A stretch of 38,342 bases of DNA, from positions 1 through 38,342 of the forward strand of contig CATYIV010000020.1 of the NCBI GenBank assembly GCA_958407465.1, read 5' to 3'. Numbering within the stretch: position 1 is the first letter of the stretch; every line of letters starts with the position of its first letter. A program made the position numbers and the translations under genes. Positions 7,969 to 16,435 of the stretch are shown here, in pieces. The notes under the pieces are model-generated. The model was not told the DNA's origin. It searched no databases and worked only from the letters and a program-made list of their open reading frames with translations. The stretch comes from an uncultured Collinsella sp. (GTDB lineage: Bacteria; Actinomycetota; Coriobacteriia; Coriobacteriales; Coriobacteriaceae).

Positions 7969-8904
7969 CTAAAGCTCAGTTACTTCAACGCTGTTGTAGA
8001 CCTCGTCCCAGCGGTCCATAACCAAATGCCCGGTCTTGGGATCCATGGCGTTGAGCTTGCCGCAGGTATTGGCGGTCTTGAGCACCGTGACGTCGTCGGC
8101 GCCGGCAGCAATGGCATGCGCAAAGCCGGCGATGGTCGAGTCGCCGGAACCCGTCGCGTTCACAGCCGCAATCGCGGGCGTCTTGGCGCGGAACGCGCGA
8201 CCCTCATGGAAGCCCACCGAACCGGCAGCGCCCATCGAGACGACAACCCAGGGAATACCGGCAAAGCGGCCATCGGCGGCGAGCGCCTCGCGCAGGGCAT
8301 CGACATCATCGGTCGTAAAGGACGTACCCAGCAGGCCGTTAATCTCGGTCAGGTTGGGCTTTACGAGCTCGGGCTTAGCGTCAGACTCCAGCGCGGCCTC
8401 CAGCGATGCACCCGAGGTGTCGAGCAGCACCTTGGCGCCCGCCTCCTCGGCGATCTTGACGAGCTCGGCATAGTAGCCGGCATCGACACCACGCGGCAGC
8501 GAGCCCGAAAGCGTCACAACGTCCGCCTTCGCTGCAAGCTCGGCGAACTTGGCCGTAAAGGCCTCGAGCTCGGCCGGGGTGATCTGCGGGCCGCTCTCCA
8601 GCAGCTCGGTCTGATTACCCTCGTGCAGGATATTCAGGCAGATGCGCGTCTCGCCGGCAATGGGCACAAAGTCGTTCTTGACGCCATCGGCATCCATAAG
8701 CTCGGCCATATAGGCACCCATGTGTCCGCCGAGCAGACCGGTCGCGAGCACATCGTCGCCCAACTGCAGCAGCACACGGCTCACGTTGAGGCCCTTGCCG
8801 CCAGCGGTCTTTTCGGGCGTCACACGGTTAACATCGTCGATAATCAACTTGTCGAGCTGATAGCGCGTATCAATCGACGGGTTCATGGTAACGGTCAGAA
8901 TCAT
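7969..8904 (-). CDS. lacC: Tagatose-6-phosphate kinase (LacC type), copy 1
   Basis: PfkB-family sugar kinase of 311 aa. It phosphorylates tagatose-6-phosphate to tagatose-1,6-bisphosphate with ATP. Family features are the N-terminal MILTVTMNPSIDTRYQLD, the glycine motif KTAGGKGLNVSRVL and the C-terminal anion hole with catalytic Asp in VNATGSGDSTIAGF. The ATG at 8904 has CAGGAG six bases upstream. The family also contains 1-phosphofructokinases, but the operon with lacA and lacB favours tagatose-6-phosphate. A close paralog of identical length lies at 27259-28194. It is the last gene of the lacA-lacB-lacX-lacC operon. Confidence 0.88.
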   Translation of the reverse strand: MILTVTMNPSIDTRYQLDKLIIDDVNRVTPEKTAGGKGLNVSRVLLQLGDDVLATGLLGGHMGAYMAELMDADGVKNDFVPIAGETRICLNILHEGNQTELLESGPQITPAELEAFTAKFAELAAKADVVTLSGSLPRGVDAGYYAELVKIAEEAGAKVLLDTSGASLEAALESDAKPELVKPNLTEINGLLGTSFTTDDVDALREALAADGRFAGIPWVVVSMGAAGSVGFHEGRAFRAKTPAIAAVNATGSGDSTIAGFAHAIAAGADDVTVLKTANTCGKLNAMDPKTGHLVMDRWDEVYNSVEVTEL

Positions 8905-8957
8905 GTTGAACTCCTGTTCCGGGGCGGCATGACCCGCCCCAAACATACGATAACTCG

Positions 8958-9839
8958 TTAAAGGATCTCGATCTCAAAGCCGCGGGTAACAGTCTCCCCC
9001 GGCTTGGCCACCAGGCAGCCACGCTTGTGCTCCAGGATATCGTCCTCGTCGGAGCAGGTGGACAGGCCGCCCCACGGTTCCACGGCCACAAAGTCACCCT
9101 CGGGCTTGCTCCACACAATCAGGTACGGCATATCGGGAAACGTCAGGCGCACGCCCTTGTCCTCGGTCTTCTTGGTCAGCGTAACCACGCGGCTCTCGAG
9201 CACGTCAAAGATGGTCTCCGCGAAGTCGAAGAGCTCGTGGGTCAGCGGCAGGTTCTGGTCGATCATGGGGTTCTTGCTGCGATGCTCAACATCAATCAGA
9301 CCCGTCGAAGGAACGGCAGTACAGAGCTCGGCGGCCTCGCGCTGATCAAAATGGAGCTCGTAGTCGTCATAGGACTCGCCCTCGTCAAGCGGGCACTTAA
9401 AGCCAGGGTGGCCACCCACAAAGAACGGCATGTCCTCGGTGCCCTCATTGGTCACCTCGTACGACACGGCCACCTTAGCCGCATCGATCGTGTAACGAGC
9501 AACGATCTTAAACGGATACGGGTACTGCTCGAGCAACTCGGCATGGTCGGCAGAGCTTAGGCTCAGCGCGACCATGTTGTCGCCCTGCTCCTCGAGCTTC
9601 CACTCCTGTTTGCGAGCAAAGCCGTGACGGGCGAGCTTAACCTCGCGGCCGCCCATGGTCATTGCGCGACCGTCACGAAGGCCGCCGCAGATCGGGAAAC
9701 AAATGGGTGCCTGGCCCGACCAGACCGCCGGGTCACCCTGCCACAGATACTCGCGGCCGTTGGCCGTAATAGAAGTGAACGATCCGCCAGCCGTGCTCAA
9801 CGCAATGCGGACAGAGCCGTTATCAAGAACAAACTCCAT
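8958..9839 (-). CDS. lacX: LacX-like aldose 1-epimerase family protein, copy 1
   Basis: Predicted cytoplasmic mutarotase-fold protein of 293 aa, like LacX in lactococcal lac operons. It probably interconverts anomers of galactose or a phosphorylated sugar; the exact substrate is not known for this family. Visible blocks are WSGQAPICFPICGGLRDG, RHGFARKQEW, FFVGGHPGFKCPL and FVAVEPWGGLSTCSDE, which correspond to the sugar-binding cleft. The ATG at 9839 has AAGGGAAGG upstream; longer upstream frames lack a ribosome site. It lies 53 bp before lacC in the same direction. A paralog of identical length is at 28254-29135, also directly before a lacC. Confidence 0.85.
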   Translation of the reverse strand: MEFVLDNGSVRIALSTAGGSFTSITANGREYLWQGDPAVWSGQAPICFPICGGLRDGRAMTMGGREVKLARHGFARKQEWKLEEQGDNMVALSLSSADHAELLEQYPYPFKIVARYTIDAAKVAVSYEVTNEGTEDMPFFVGGHPGFKCPLDEGESYDDYELHFDQREAAELCTAVPSTGLIDVEHRSKNPMIDQNLPLTHELFDFAETIFDVLESRVVTLTKKTEDKGVRLTFPDMPYLIVWSKPEGDFVAVEPWGGLSTCSDEDDILEHKRGCLVAKPGETVTRGFEIEIL

Positions 9840-10019
9840 AGGAGCCTTCCCTTTCTTACAACAGCCCGCCAAGTCAATAGGGCTGATAGAAAACCGGCCC
9901 GCGCCCCCTCACAGAAACGCGAGCCGTCAATTGAAAAGCTGCAGAATGCCTGGTACCGCCAAGAGCGAAGCACTCAAGCCAAGCAAGCAAACGTGTTATC
10001 GGAGCAGCTAGCCCGCCAG

Positions 10020-10068
10020 ATGGCTTCGCAGCGTCGACCCGTTACGCGGTTTGGTAAAAACGCGTAAC
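10020..10068. repeat. Second copy of the GTTACG hairpin element
   Basis: CGCAGCGTCG (10027-10036), then GTTACGCG (10041-10048) and CGCGTAAC (10061-10068) around the loop GTTTGGTAAAAA. It matches the right end of the 7828-7967 element, including the TTTGGTAAAA loop, and likewise ends a few bases from a gene stop (lacB). The rest of the 9840-10019 gap between lacB and lacX shows no gene. Confidence 0.65.
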
Positions 10069-10072
10069 CCCG

Positions 10073-10597
10073 CTAATCGTGGTATTCGCCGCGGTCCCAC
10101 TTCTCGAGGAACTCGTCAAAGAAGTGCGGGTCAGCCTGAGCCTCGGCGTCGGCCTTATTGCAGGCGTCGATCTTGGCGATCAGGGCATCGTGCTCGGGGG
10201 TCTTCTCGTAGGGCTCCTCCAGGAAGGCAAGCATGATGTCAGCCATCAGGAACTCGCCGGTAATCTTGCCGCCAAAACCCACGATGTTGGCGTTGAGCTC
10301 GCGACGGGCATACAGGGCAGAGGTCATGTCGCGAACCAGGGCGCAGCGGGCGCCGGGAACCTTGTTGACGGCGTTGGTGATGCCGATGCCGGTGCCGCAC
10401 AGGGCCACGCCAAAGTCGGCCTTGCCGCTGGCAACAGCCTCGCCCACGGCCTTACCGTAGATGGGATAGTGCGTACGGGTGTGGCTGTAGGTGCCGCAGT
10501 CGAGCACCTTGTAGCCAGCCTGCTCCAGGCGGTCGGCCAGATAGATCTTCTCGTCCGTAACGATATGGTCGCAACCGATTGCGATGGTCTTCTTCAT
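10073..10597 (-). CDS. lacB: Galactose-6-phosphate isomerase subunit LacB
   Basis: RpiB/LacAB-family protein of 174 aa, the usual LacB length. With LacA it forms the heteromeric isomerase that turns galactose-6-phosphate into tagatose-6-phosphate. The family is visible in [30 protein letters not shown], the active-site Cys block [20 protein letters not shown], and [15 protein letters not shown]. The ATG at 10597 has AAAGGAC upstream. It lies 63 bp downstream of lacA, is followed by the hairpin repeat, and then lacX and lacC. Confidence 0.95.
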   Translation of the reverse strand: MKKTIAIGCDHIVTDEKIYLADRLEQAGYKVLDCGTYSHTRTHYPIYGKAVGEAVASGKADFGVALCGTGIGITNAVNKVPGARCALVRDMTSALYARRELNANIVGFGGKITGEFLMADIMLAFLEEPYEKTPEHDALIAKIDACNKADAEAQADPHFFDEFLEKWDRGEYHD

Positions 10598-10660
10598 CAG
10601 AACGTCCTTTCGTCTGAATTCACAAGTTGAGGTAGAAGTTCGAGTTCTCGGTGGCTCTCG

Positions 10661-11089
10661 TTAGGCCATCTTGTTGAGCATGTCGACACGGATCTGGTGA
10701 CGGCCGCCGGCGTACTGGGCGCGCAGGAACTCGCGGGCGATCTTCTTGGCGACCTCGGTGCCCACAACGCCCGGGCCCATGGTGACCATGCGCGAGCCGT
10801 TGTGCTCGCGGGTCATGTAGGCGGAACGCTCGTCGGAAATGTTGGCGACGACCATGCCCTTAATCTTGACGGCGGCCATATAGGAGCCGACGCCGTACTT
10901 ATCGAATGCGAAGCCCTGGGAATCCTTGTGCTCCAGCAGGTCCTTGGCAACGGCGGTCGCGGAATCGACAAAGTCCGCGGCAGGGGTCTCGGAATAGTCA
11001 ACGACCTCGTGACCGTCGGCGATGAGCATCTCCTTGATGGACTCCTTCATCGACATACCGTCGGCATCGGAAGCGATTACAACCCTCAT
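10661..11089 (-). CDS. lacA: Galactose-6-phosphate isomerase subunit LacA
   Basis: Partner subunit of LacB, 142 aa, the standard LacA length. It starts MRVVIASDADGMSMKES and contains VVDYSETPAADFVDSA, DKYGVGSYMAAVKIKG and the typical end block FLRAQYAGGRHQIRVDMLN. It lacks the CGTG active-site cysteine block found in LacB, as LacA does. The ATG at 11089 is preceded by AAGGAGGATGTC, a strong ribosome site. It is the first gene of the lac-tagatose operon. Its leader (11090-11280) holds two GAACA-type operator candidates and an ACCGTTTACGG motif, so control by a DeoR/LacR repressor is likely. Confidence 0.95.
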   Translation of the reverse strand: MRVVIASDADGMSMKESIKEMLIADGHEVVDYSETPAADFVDSATAVAKDLLEHKDSQGFAFDKYGVGSYMAAVKIKGMVVANISDERSAYMTREHNGSRMVTMGPGVVGTEVAKKIAREFLRAQYAGGRHQIRVDMLNKMA

Positions 11090-11197
11090 GACATCCTCCT
11101 TGAGAGATACGCAGGTGCGTAGTTTCTGTTTGGAAGTGTTGAATCGCGTTCAGGTCCGGGCATCTGAATGTGCGGTTCTTCACTGTTCATGTTTATT

Positions 11198-11213
11198 TGA
11201 ACACATTCGAACA
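11198..11213 (+). promoter_or_regulatory. Candidate LacR/DeoR operator upstream of lacA
   Basis: TGAACA-CATT-CGAACA, 109 bp upstream of lacA. It is a tandem pair of half-sites with the same spacing and orientation as 13186-13201 and 24060-24075. Confidence 0.58.
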
Positions 11214-11239
11214 GTAACTGCAACAACTATTTGTTTATC

Positions 11240-11259
11240 TTTGTTCTTTTTTGAACAAA
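11240..11259. promoter_or_regulatory. Palindromic TTTGTTC-N6-GAACAAA site upstream of lacA
   Basis: Perfect 7-bp arms around six T. It resembles the TGTTT...AAACA operators of lactococcal LacR. The 12-mer TGTTCTTTTTTG inside it recurs inverted at 13109-13120 upstream of the lactose IIA gene. An ACCGTTTACGG motif follows at 11261-11271. Confidence 0.5.
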
Positions 11260-11331
11260 TACCGTTTACGGATGATTGCTGACCGTTTGGATTCAGGGAA
11301 TGCCCGGCTTGTCACGTATTCAACAAACAAA

Positions 11332-11364
11332 AAGGGCGGCCGAGAACGTATCTCGGCCGCCCTT
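11332..11364 (-). terminator. Terminator of the 11399-12421 gene
   Basis: A perfect 14-bp stem, AAGGGCGGCCGAGA with its complement, around the loop ACGTA. On the minus strand it is followed by TTTTTGTTTGTTG. Confidence 0.9.
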
Positions 11365-11398
11365 CTTACGGTTGGTTTTCCAAAGATCGCTTTGCCGC

Positions 11399-12421
11399 CT
11401 ACTCAGACTGCCCACCCTTTTTGGCGCGCTTGGAAGGAGCACTCAAGAAACGACCCGTCAAATAGTTCGCCGGGCCCGAAATATCAATCCCCAGCAGCAC
11501 GTGTCCCAGCCATAGGAACGCCACGAGCACCAGCAGCGGGATAACGCACGAAGTCACGATCATCACGATGACGCCTTCAATCAGATCGGTCACCTGCCGC
11601 ACAATCTCATCGGTCATCTGCTTGGCGCCGCTGGTCACCGACGTAACAAGGCTCGAGGCCCCATCAGTCAACTGCTCGAGCACGTTTTTGGACTCCGTGG
11701 CCTCGGATTTTTTCTTGTTCGATTTTGAGCTGGTCTCAGCTGACTTGTCCGTGGTGTCGGCCGCGTCCGCAGCCTTTTGCTCAGCTTGCTCAATACTTAC
11801 GCGATACGTTTCATCGACCTTTTGCGACACCCATACGCTTGCAGGCACGAGCGCCATGCCGATCACGGCAACCACCAGCACGCGTGTCGCCACACGGCGC
11901 AGGACAGCGCTCGTGTTCCAGCGCCCGTGAATGCCGAGCGACACCGCAAAGAGCACCAACGCAAACGGGATTAAGATGCCCAGGCCAACCGACCACAAAA
12001 TCGTGAGCAAATATTTCTCTAGGTAGAGCACGGCTAGCACGATACCAAGGTTGCCTGAAAGCTGCGCGAGCTGCTCGGCGACTGGCGTTCCCGTATCGCC
12101 CGGCAGCGCGGTAATGCCCGCAGACAGCGCCACGCACGAGGTCGTAAGCGCCAGTACGTTACCCTTCTTTTGATCGATGACCTCGATGGTGGAGTCCCAA
12201 GTTTTGGTATCGGCGAAATGCGGACGAGCTACAAAGCCCGACAGCAGCGCCAGGACCACGAGCGCAACGATAAAGCCAATCTGCAGCTTTTTGTTTGCGC
12301 ACACGACATCGGACAGGCTGGGCTGCAGCTCGGTTACCGTCGTGTGCTCGGTTATCTGGACAGGACGCCCATGAGCCATCTCGTGCGCATCTTTCTTTTG
12401 AATCAATCCGTTGTCCGGCAT
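11399..12421 (-). CDS. Membrane protein of unknown function
   Basis: Not recognised; 340 aa. Hydrophobic segments are seen near residues 47-66 (IGFIVALVVLALLSGFVA), two close together near 125-165 (LGIVLAVLYLEKYLLTILW, LIPFALVLFAVSLGI), one near 180-200 (VLVVAVIGMALVPASVWV) and one near the C-terminus (IVTSCVIPLLVLVAFLWLG). Between the last two is a charged, Ala/Lys/Ser-rich stretch (EQAEQKAADAADTTDK) likely to be coiled coil or disordered. The ATG at 12421 follows AGGAGG. It is alone in its transcript, with its own terminator, and has no obvious link to the sugar genes. Confidence 0.7.
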   Translation of the reverse strand: MPDNGLIQKKDAHEMAHGRPVQITEHTTVTELQPSLSDVVCANKKLQIGFIVALVVLALLSGFVARPHFADTKTWDSTIEVIDQKKGNVLALTTSCVALSAGITALPGDTGTPVAEQLAQLSGNLGIVLAVLYLEKYLLTILWSVGLGILIPFALVLFAVSLGIHGRWNTSAVLRRVATRVLVVAVIGMALVPASVWVSQKVDETYRVSIEQAEQKAADAADTTDKSAETSSKSNKKKSEATESKNVLEQLTDGASSLVTSVTSGAKQMTDEIVRQVTDLIEGVIVMIVTSCVIPLLVLVAFLWLGHVLLGIDISGPANYLTGRFLSAPSKRAKKGGQSE

Positions 12422-12539
12422 TTGGATACCTCCTCATTCCGGCCTGTATTGCGGATGGAAGTATACCCACCGAGCAAAAATCGAACGGGAGGACGAACGA
12501 AGCGCAACAAGACTGTCCCCAATGACTATCTCGGGATGA

Positions 12540-12604
12540 GTTGCGGTGGAATAGGGATTGTTTTGCGCCCGCCGGCTCCTATTCAGTCCCTATTTCACCG
12601 CAAC
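12540..12604. repeat. 18-bp inverted repeat in the gap before the membrane protein
   Basis: Arms 12540-12557 and 12587-12604 pair over 18 positions with one mismatch (GTTGCGGTG-R-AATAGGGA), around a 29-nt centre. It lies in the 12422-12679 gap, which has no coding gene. It looks like a REP-type palindrome. Confidence 0.7.
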
Positions 12605-12619
12605 TTGGAGGAGGACAGA

Positions 12620-12652
12620 AAAAGCCCTACCGCGGGTAGCGGCAGAGCTTTT
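12620..12652 (-). terminator. Terminator of the lactose IIA gene
   Basis: Stem AAAAGCCCTACCGC / GCGGCAGAGCTTTT with two mismatches around GGGTA, followed on the minus strand by a T-rich run. Confidence 0.75.
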
Positions 12653-12679
12653 GGAAGGGGACTTGGTTGTGAGGACTCG

Positions 12680-13018
12680 TTAGGCGAGCTTGGCCTCGAG
12701 CTCGGCAATGCGCTTGTAGGCATCGATGGTAAAGCGGGCCTGCTTCTCCAGGATCATAGTGGTCATGAGAGTGTCCTGAGCGTGAGCCATGATGAAGGTC
12801 ATCTCCATCTCGCCACCGCCGGCCTCCTGCGAAAGCAGCTTGGTCTGCGTGTCGTGGGCGCCGATAAGTGCATCGCTGGCATCCTTGTGCAGCTGTTCGG
12901 CCTTCTCAAAATCGCCCTCGCGAGCAGCATCGAGCGCTGCAAGCAGATCGGTCTGGGCGTCACCTGCGTATGCGACAATCTCGAATCCAACCATCGAGAT
13001 TTCTTCTTTGGTTGCCAT
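12680..13018 (-). CDS. lacF: PTS lactose/cellobiose-class IIA component
   Basis: Cytoplasmic PTS enzyme IIA of 112 aa. It takes phosphate from HPr and passes it to the IIB cysteine. It is an all-helical trimer-forming family; the phosphorylated His is H79 in FIMAHAQDTLMT. The GEMEMTF stretch before it is also conserved. The ATG at 13018 is preceded by AAAGGAA. It is the only lactose-class IIA in the window and is separated from both IIBC genes, so it probably serves both LacE paralogs. A TGAACA-N4-CGAACA operator candidate lies 168 bp upstream. Confidence 0.92.
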   Translation of the reverse strand: MATKEEISMVGFEIVAYAGDAQTDLLAALDAAREGDFEKAEQLHKDASDALIGAHDTQTKLLSQEAGGGEMEMTFIMAHAQDTLMTTMILEKQARFTIDAYKRIAELEAKLA

Positions 13019-13185
13019 GTTGCGTTCCTTTCACATATGAACCAATGGAGAGCATCGCGTCCGGGCATACGCGTTGCGTTCTGTATGACAGAAACATTAA
13101 CATTCAAACAAAAAAGAACAGCGCAAAACGTAATTTCAAGCTATGAACGGTCACTTTTCGCCCGTGAACGGTTTTTAAACCAATC

Positions 13186-13201
13186 TGAACAATATCGAAC
13201 A
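13186..13201 (+). promoter_or_regulatory. Candidate LacR/DeoR operator upstream of lacF
   Basis: TGAACA-ATAT-CGAACA, same orientation and spacing as the site before lacA. Two TGAACGGT copies (13144, 13165; 21 bp apart) lie between it and the gene. Confidence 0.58.
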
Positions 13202-13232
13202 CAGTTAGTGACAACCCAAACAGGACCGCACC

Positions 13233-14237
13233 CTAACGCAAATCGCGCACCGTATCGCCCTCTACGAGCACACCGGGGATCAGCATGTGCTCCACGCCAG
13301 ACGCACCCCCATCGGCGCCGGCAATCTTGTCGACCGCCCACATGCCGACGCGCTTGTTGTCAAAGCGCACCGTGGTCAGGCGACGGTCGGGCACGATATC
13401 GCCCAGGCTATCGTCAACACCCACCACGCTCACGTCCTGGGGCACGCACTTCCCGCGCGACTCGAGCCCACGGATGCAGCCGTAGGCCATGGCGTCGTTG
13501 GAGGCATAAATGGCCGTGCAGGTCGGATCATCCGCAAGCACCTGGCCGGCAGCATATCCACTCTGCGCCGTCCAGTCGCCGCGCACGAGCTGCGGGGGCT
13601 CAATGCCATGCACACGCAATGTCTCACGCCAGCCTTCCTCGCGCCGCATGCCCGAAAGCGAGCGCTCGGGACACGAGATAAAGTGCACGGTCTTGTGTCC
13701 CTGCCCCAGCAAGTACTCGACCACTTGGCGTGAACAATCGAACTGATCGTTATCGACCGTCGAGCACAGCGGATGCTCCAGCATGGTAACGAGCACTGTC
13801 TGCATACCGGGCAGCGGTTCAAAGGTTCCAAAGTCCGCCGGCATGCGGTTCATGATTACAACCATACCGTCCACTGGCAGTGCACTCATACGCGACGATG
13901 CGCTCTCAAGGGTATAGGGGTGTCCGTCTACTTTAGTGAGGGTGATGGCATAGCCATGTTTGTCGGCCGCGGCGGCAAAGCCCTCCATACGGTCGAGGTT
14001 GCCGGTACCGGTAATGTTGAACATGGCGACGCCGACGGTCTTAAACTTACCGCGGCGCAGCGATCGACCGGCAAAATTGGGGCGATACCCCAGCTCGCGC
14101 ATGGCGGCACGCACGCGCTCCTTGGTCTCGGGGCGCACGCTGGGCGAATCGTGCACCGTACGCGAGACTGTCTGCTCCGAGACGCCCGCGAGACGCGCCA
14201 CATCCTTAACGGAAACCGATTTTTTAACAGCGGCCAT
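13233..14237 (-). CDS. LacI-family regulator of lac module 1
   Basis: Repressor of 334 aa. The helix-turn-helix VSVKDVARLAGVSEQTVSRTVHD is near residues 8-30, with the hinge ending AGRSL. The sensor domain includes LPVDGMVVIMNR, YASNDAMAYGC and VGVDDSLGDI. The ATG at 14237 puts the helix-turn-helix at the usual distance from the N-terminus, though the ribosome site (AAAGATCG) is modest. It is divergent from lacE copy 1. Two 24-bp operator-like sites lie 119 bp apart in the gap, so it very likely represses lacE-lacG. It resembles the regulators at 3423-4454 and 18211-19269 along its whole length. Confidence 0.88.
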   Translation of the reverse strand: MAAVKKSVSVKDVARLAGVSEQTVSRTVHDSPSVRPETKERVRAAMRELGYRPNFAGRSLRRGKFKTVGVAMFNITGTGNLDRMEGFAAAADKHGYAITLTKVDGHPYTLESASSRMSALPVDGMVVIMNRMPADFGTFEPLPGMQTVLVTMLEHPLCSTVDNDQFDCSRQVVEYLLGQGHKTVHFISCPERSLSGMRREEGWRETLRVHGIEPPQLVRGDWTAQSGYAAGQVLADDPTCTAIYASNDAMAYGCIRGLESRGKCVPQDVSVVGVDDSLGDIVPDRRLTTVRFDNKRVGMWAVDKIAGADGGASGVEHMLIPGVLVEGDTVRDLR

Positions 14238-14392
14238 AGGTCGATCTTTCTATGTCGACGATGCCATTGGTGGCACCCTACGCAGTCATTTTTAACGCCT
14301 TCAAGTATATCCAACGCCTCCCCCACCATACGCTCACCACCCAAAACCTACCGTTCACCGACATTTTTGCTTCCCCAAACGGCTTTTGGCGC

Positions 14393-14416
14393 CCAAATGT
14401 TAACGTTGCCATTGTG
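14393..14416 (+). promoter_or_regulatory. LacI operator A of lac module 1
   Basis: Core ATG-TTA-ACGT-TGC-CAT at 14397-14412. It matches the reverse complement of site B at 21 of 24 positions. An ACCGTTCAC motif lies 35 bp to the left (14350-14358). Confidence 0.62.
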
Positions 14417-14511
14417 CAAACACAGAGCCACCGGGCGGCTCAAACGTTTACGCATAAGGAATCGACGGTTCGCAGGCACAGGAACCACCGGTTCGTGTCT
14501 TTTTTGTGTCG

Positions 14512-14535
14512 CAAAATGGCAACGTCAACATTTTG
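14512..14535 (-). promoter_or_regulatory. LacI operator B of lac module 1
   Basis: Arms CAAAATG/CATTTTG around a central ACGT; core ATG-GCA-ACGT-CAA-CAT at 14516-14531. It lies about 60-80 bp before the lacE start, 119 bp centre to centre from site A, a spacing that could allow looping. Confidence 0.65.
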
Positions 14536-14593
14536 GCAACTGAACGCCAAAAGCTACCATCGTTGCTAACCCACCGACTCTTAGGAGCATTGC

Positions 14594-16369
14594 ATGGAGC
14601 AACTCATCGCCATCATCGAAAAGGGCCAGCCCTTTTTCAACGCGATCGCCCGCAACAAGTATCTCAAGGCGATTCGCGACGGCTTTATCTCCGTCATCCC
14701 CATCATCATCTTCTCGTCCATCTTCTGCCTGGTAGCCTCGGTCCCCAACATCTGGGGTTTCTACTGGCCCGATGACATCAACAACGCCCTGTGGAAGTGC
14801 TACAACTACTCCATGGGCATCCTGGCCATCGCCTGCGCCGCCACCACCGCCAAGCACTTCGCCGACGCTCAGAACCGCGACCTGCCCAAGAACAACCAGA
14901 TCAACTTTATCTCGTGCATGTGCGCGGCCATCATCGGCTTCTTGCTCCTTTCGAGCGACACCATCGCCACGGACGCCGCCAGCGGCTTCAACACCACCTA
15001 CCTTGGTTCCAAGGGCCTGCTGACTGCCTTCATCGCTGCGTTTGTGACCGGCATCATCTACAAGTTCTTTATCAAGCGCAACATCACCGTCAAGATGCCC
15101 GAGCAGGTTCCGCCCAACATTTCGCAGACCTTTAAGGACATCATCCCCTTCTCCGTTTGCATCACCGTCTTTTGGGTGTTTGACATCGTCTTCCGCGCTG
15201 CTTTTGGCTTCTGCTTTGCCCAGGGCGTCATCCAGGTGTTCCAGCCCCTGTTCACCGCTGCCGACGGCTACATCGGCCTCGCTGTGATCTACGGCGCCAT
15301 GAGCCTGTTCTGGTTCGTGGGCGTCCACGGCCCCTCGATCGTCGAGCCTGCCATCGCCGCCGCACTCGTTGCCAACATGACCGACAACCTGGCTGCGTTC
15401 CAGGCCGGTCAGCACGCTTCCGCTGTTCTGACCCAGGGTGCCCAGTACTTCGTCGTCTGCATGGGCGGCACCGGCGCCACGCTCGTCCTGGTCTTTATGT
15501 TCTGCTTCCTGGCCAAGTCTCAGGAGATGCGCGCTGTCGGTAAGGCCGCAATCGTCCCGGTCTGCTTCGCTGTCAACGAACCGCTGTTGTTCGCCGCACC
15601 CATCGTGCTCAACCCCGTCTTCTTTGTCCCGTTTGTCTTTGCCCCGATCGCCAATATCTGGATCCTCAAGATCTTTATCGACTTCTTGGGCATGAACGGC
15701 TTTATGTACACCCTGCCCTGGACCGTCCCCGGCCCCATCGGCACCATCATGGGCCTGGGCTTCCAGCCGCTCGCCTTTGTGATGCTCGCCCTTATCCTGG
15801 TCGTCGACTTCGTTCTGTACTATCCGTTCTTCCGTGCCTATGACGCCCAGAAGTGCGCCGAGGAGGCCGAGATTTCCGAGGAGGAGCTCGCCGCCAAGAA
15901 CGCCGAGAAGGCTGCCAAGCTCAACGATGCCTTCCAGGGCAAGGCTGACGCCAAGAGCGTTGCCGCCGGCGCTGCTGCCGAGGCCGTGAAGGCCGATGCC
16001 CCCGCCGCTTCCGCAGCACCCGCTACCGAGGCAACAACCGCCAGCGACCTCAACGGCAAGCGCGTGCTCGTGCTCTGCCAGGGTGGCGGAACCTCAGGCC
16101 TGCTCGCCAACGCGCTGGCCAAGGCCGCCAAGGAGCGCGGCATCAATCTTGAGACCGCTGCCGAGGCCTATGGCAACCACGTTGACATGCTCCCCGACTT
16201 TGACCTGGTCGTCCTGGCCCCGCAGGCCGCAAGCTACCTGGCCGACCTGCAGAAGGACTGCGAGCGCGTGGGCAACAAATGCGTCGCCTGCCGCGGTAAG
16301 CAGTACATCGAGCTCTCCCAGAACGGCGACAAGTCTCTCGCCTTCGTAAGCGAGCAACTTTCGAAGTAA
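14594..16369 (+). CDS. lacE: PTS lactose-class IIBC, module 1
   Basis: Inner-membrane sugar transporter of 591 aa that imports and phosphorylates lactose or a related beta-galactoside at C6. The N-terminal IIC domain (about residues 1-425) has many membrane segments and the motifs GVHGPSIVEP and NEPLLFAAP, which belong to the substrate site. An Ala/Glu/Lys-rich linker (about 430-485) leads to the C-terminal IIB domain. The phosphorylated cysteine is C495 in RVLVLCQGGGTSG. The ATG at 14594 has TTAGGAGC upstream. lacG follows after a short hairpin. It is diverged from the module 2 IIBC, so the two may take different beta-galactosides. It must use a IIA encoded elsewhere, most likely the one at 12680-13018. 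Confidence 0.92.
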   Translation: MEQLIAIIEKGQPFFNAIARNKYLKAIRDGFISVIPIIIFSSIFCLVASVPNIWGFYWPDDINNALWKCYNYSMGILAIACAATTAKHFADAQNRDLPKNNQINFISCMCAAIIGFLLLSSDTIATDAASGFNTTYLGSKGLLTAFIAAFVTGIIYKFFIKRNITVKMPEQVPPNISQTFKDIIPFSVCITVFWVFDIVFRAAFGFCFAQGVIQVFQPLFTAADGYIGLAVIYGAMSLFWFVGVHGPSIVEPAIAAALVANMTDNLAAFQAGQHASAVLTQGAQYFVVCMGGTGATLVLVFMFCFLAKSQEMRAVGKAAIVPVCFAVNEPLLFAAPIVLNPVFFVPFVFAPIANIWILKIFIDFLGMNGFMYTLPWTVPGPIGTIMGLGFQPLAFVMLALILVVDFVLYYPFFRAYDAQKCAEEAEISEEELAAKNAEKAAKLNDAFQGKADAKSVAAGAAAEAVKADAPAASAAPATEATTASDLNGKRVLVLCQGGGTSGLLANALAKAAKERGINLETAAEAYGNHVDMLPDFDLVVLAPQAASYLADLQKDCERVGNKCVACRGKQYIELSQNGDKSLAFVSEQLSK

Positions 16370-16379
16370 GTAACGCTCA

Positions 16380-16411
16380 GGGCCAGCCGACCATCCAAGA
16401 CCGGCTGGCCC
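16380..16411 (+). terminator. Intercistronic hairpin between lacE and lacG, module 1
   Basis: Stem GGGCCAGCCG / CGGCTGGCCC around 12 nt, followed by only TT. It is a strong stem with a poor T-run, so it is more likely an attenuator or a 3' stabilising structure than a full stop. A similar hairpin holds the same place in module 2 (21271-21297). Confidence 0.6.
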
Positions 16412-16435
16412 TTCGATTTAGACGATTGGATTATC

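Noticed and set aside
12170..13681. Plus-strand open frame of 503 codons over lacF and a LacI gene
   Set aside because: It runs across two real minus-strand genes, a terminator and an inverted repeat, and shows no recognisable domain.
16380..16411. Full terminator separating lacE from lacG
   Set aside because: It has only two T after the stem, and lacG lacks its own promoter or operator, so a partial terminator or processing signal fits better.
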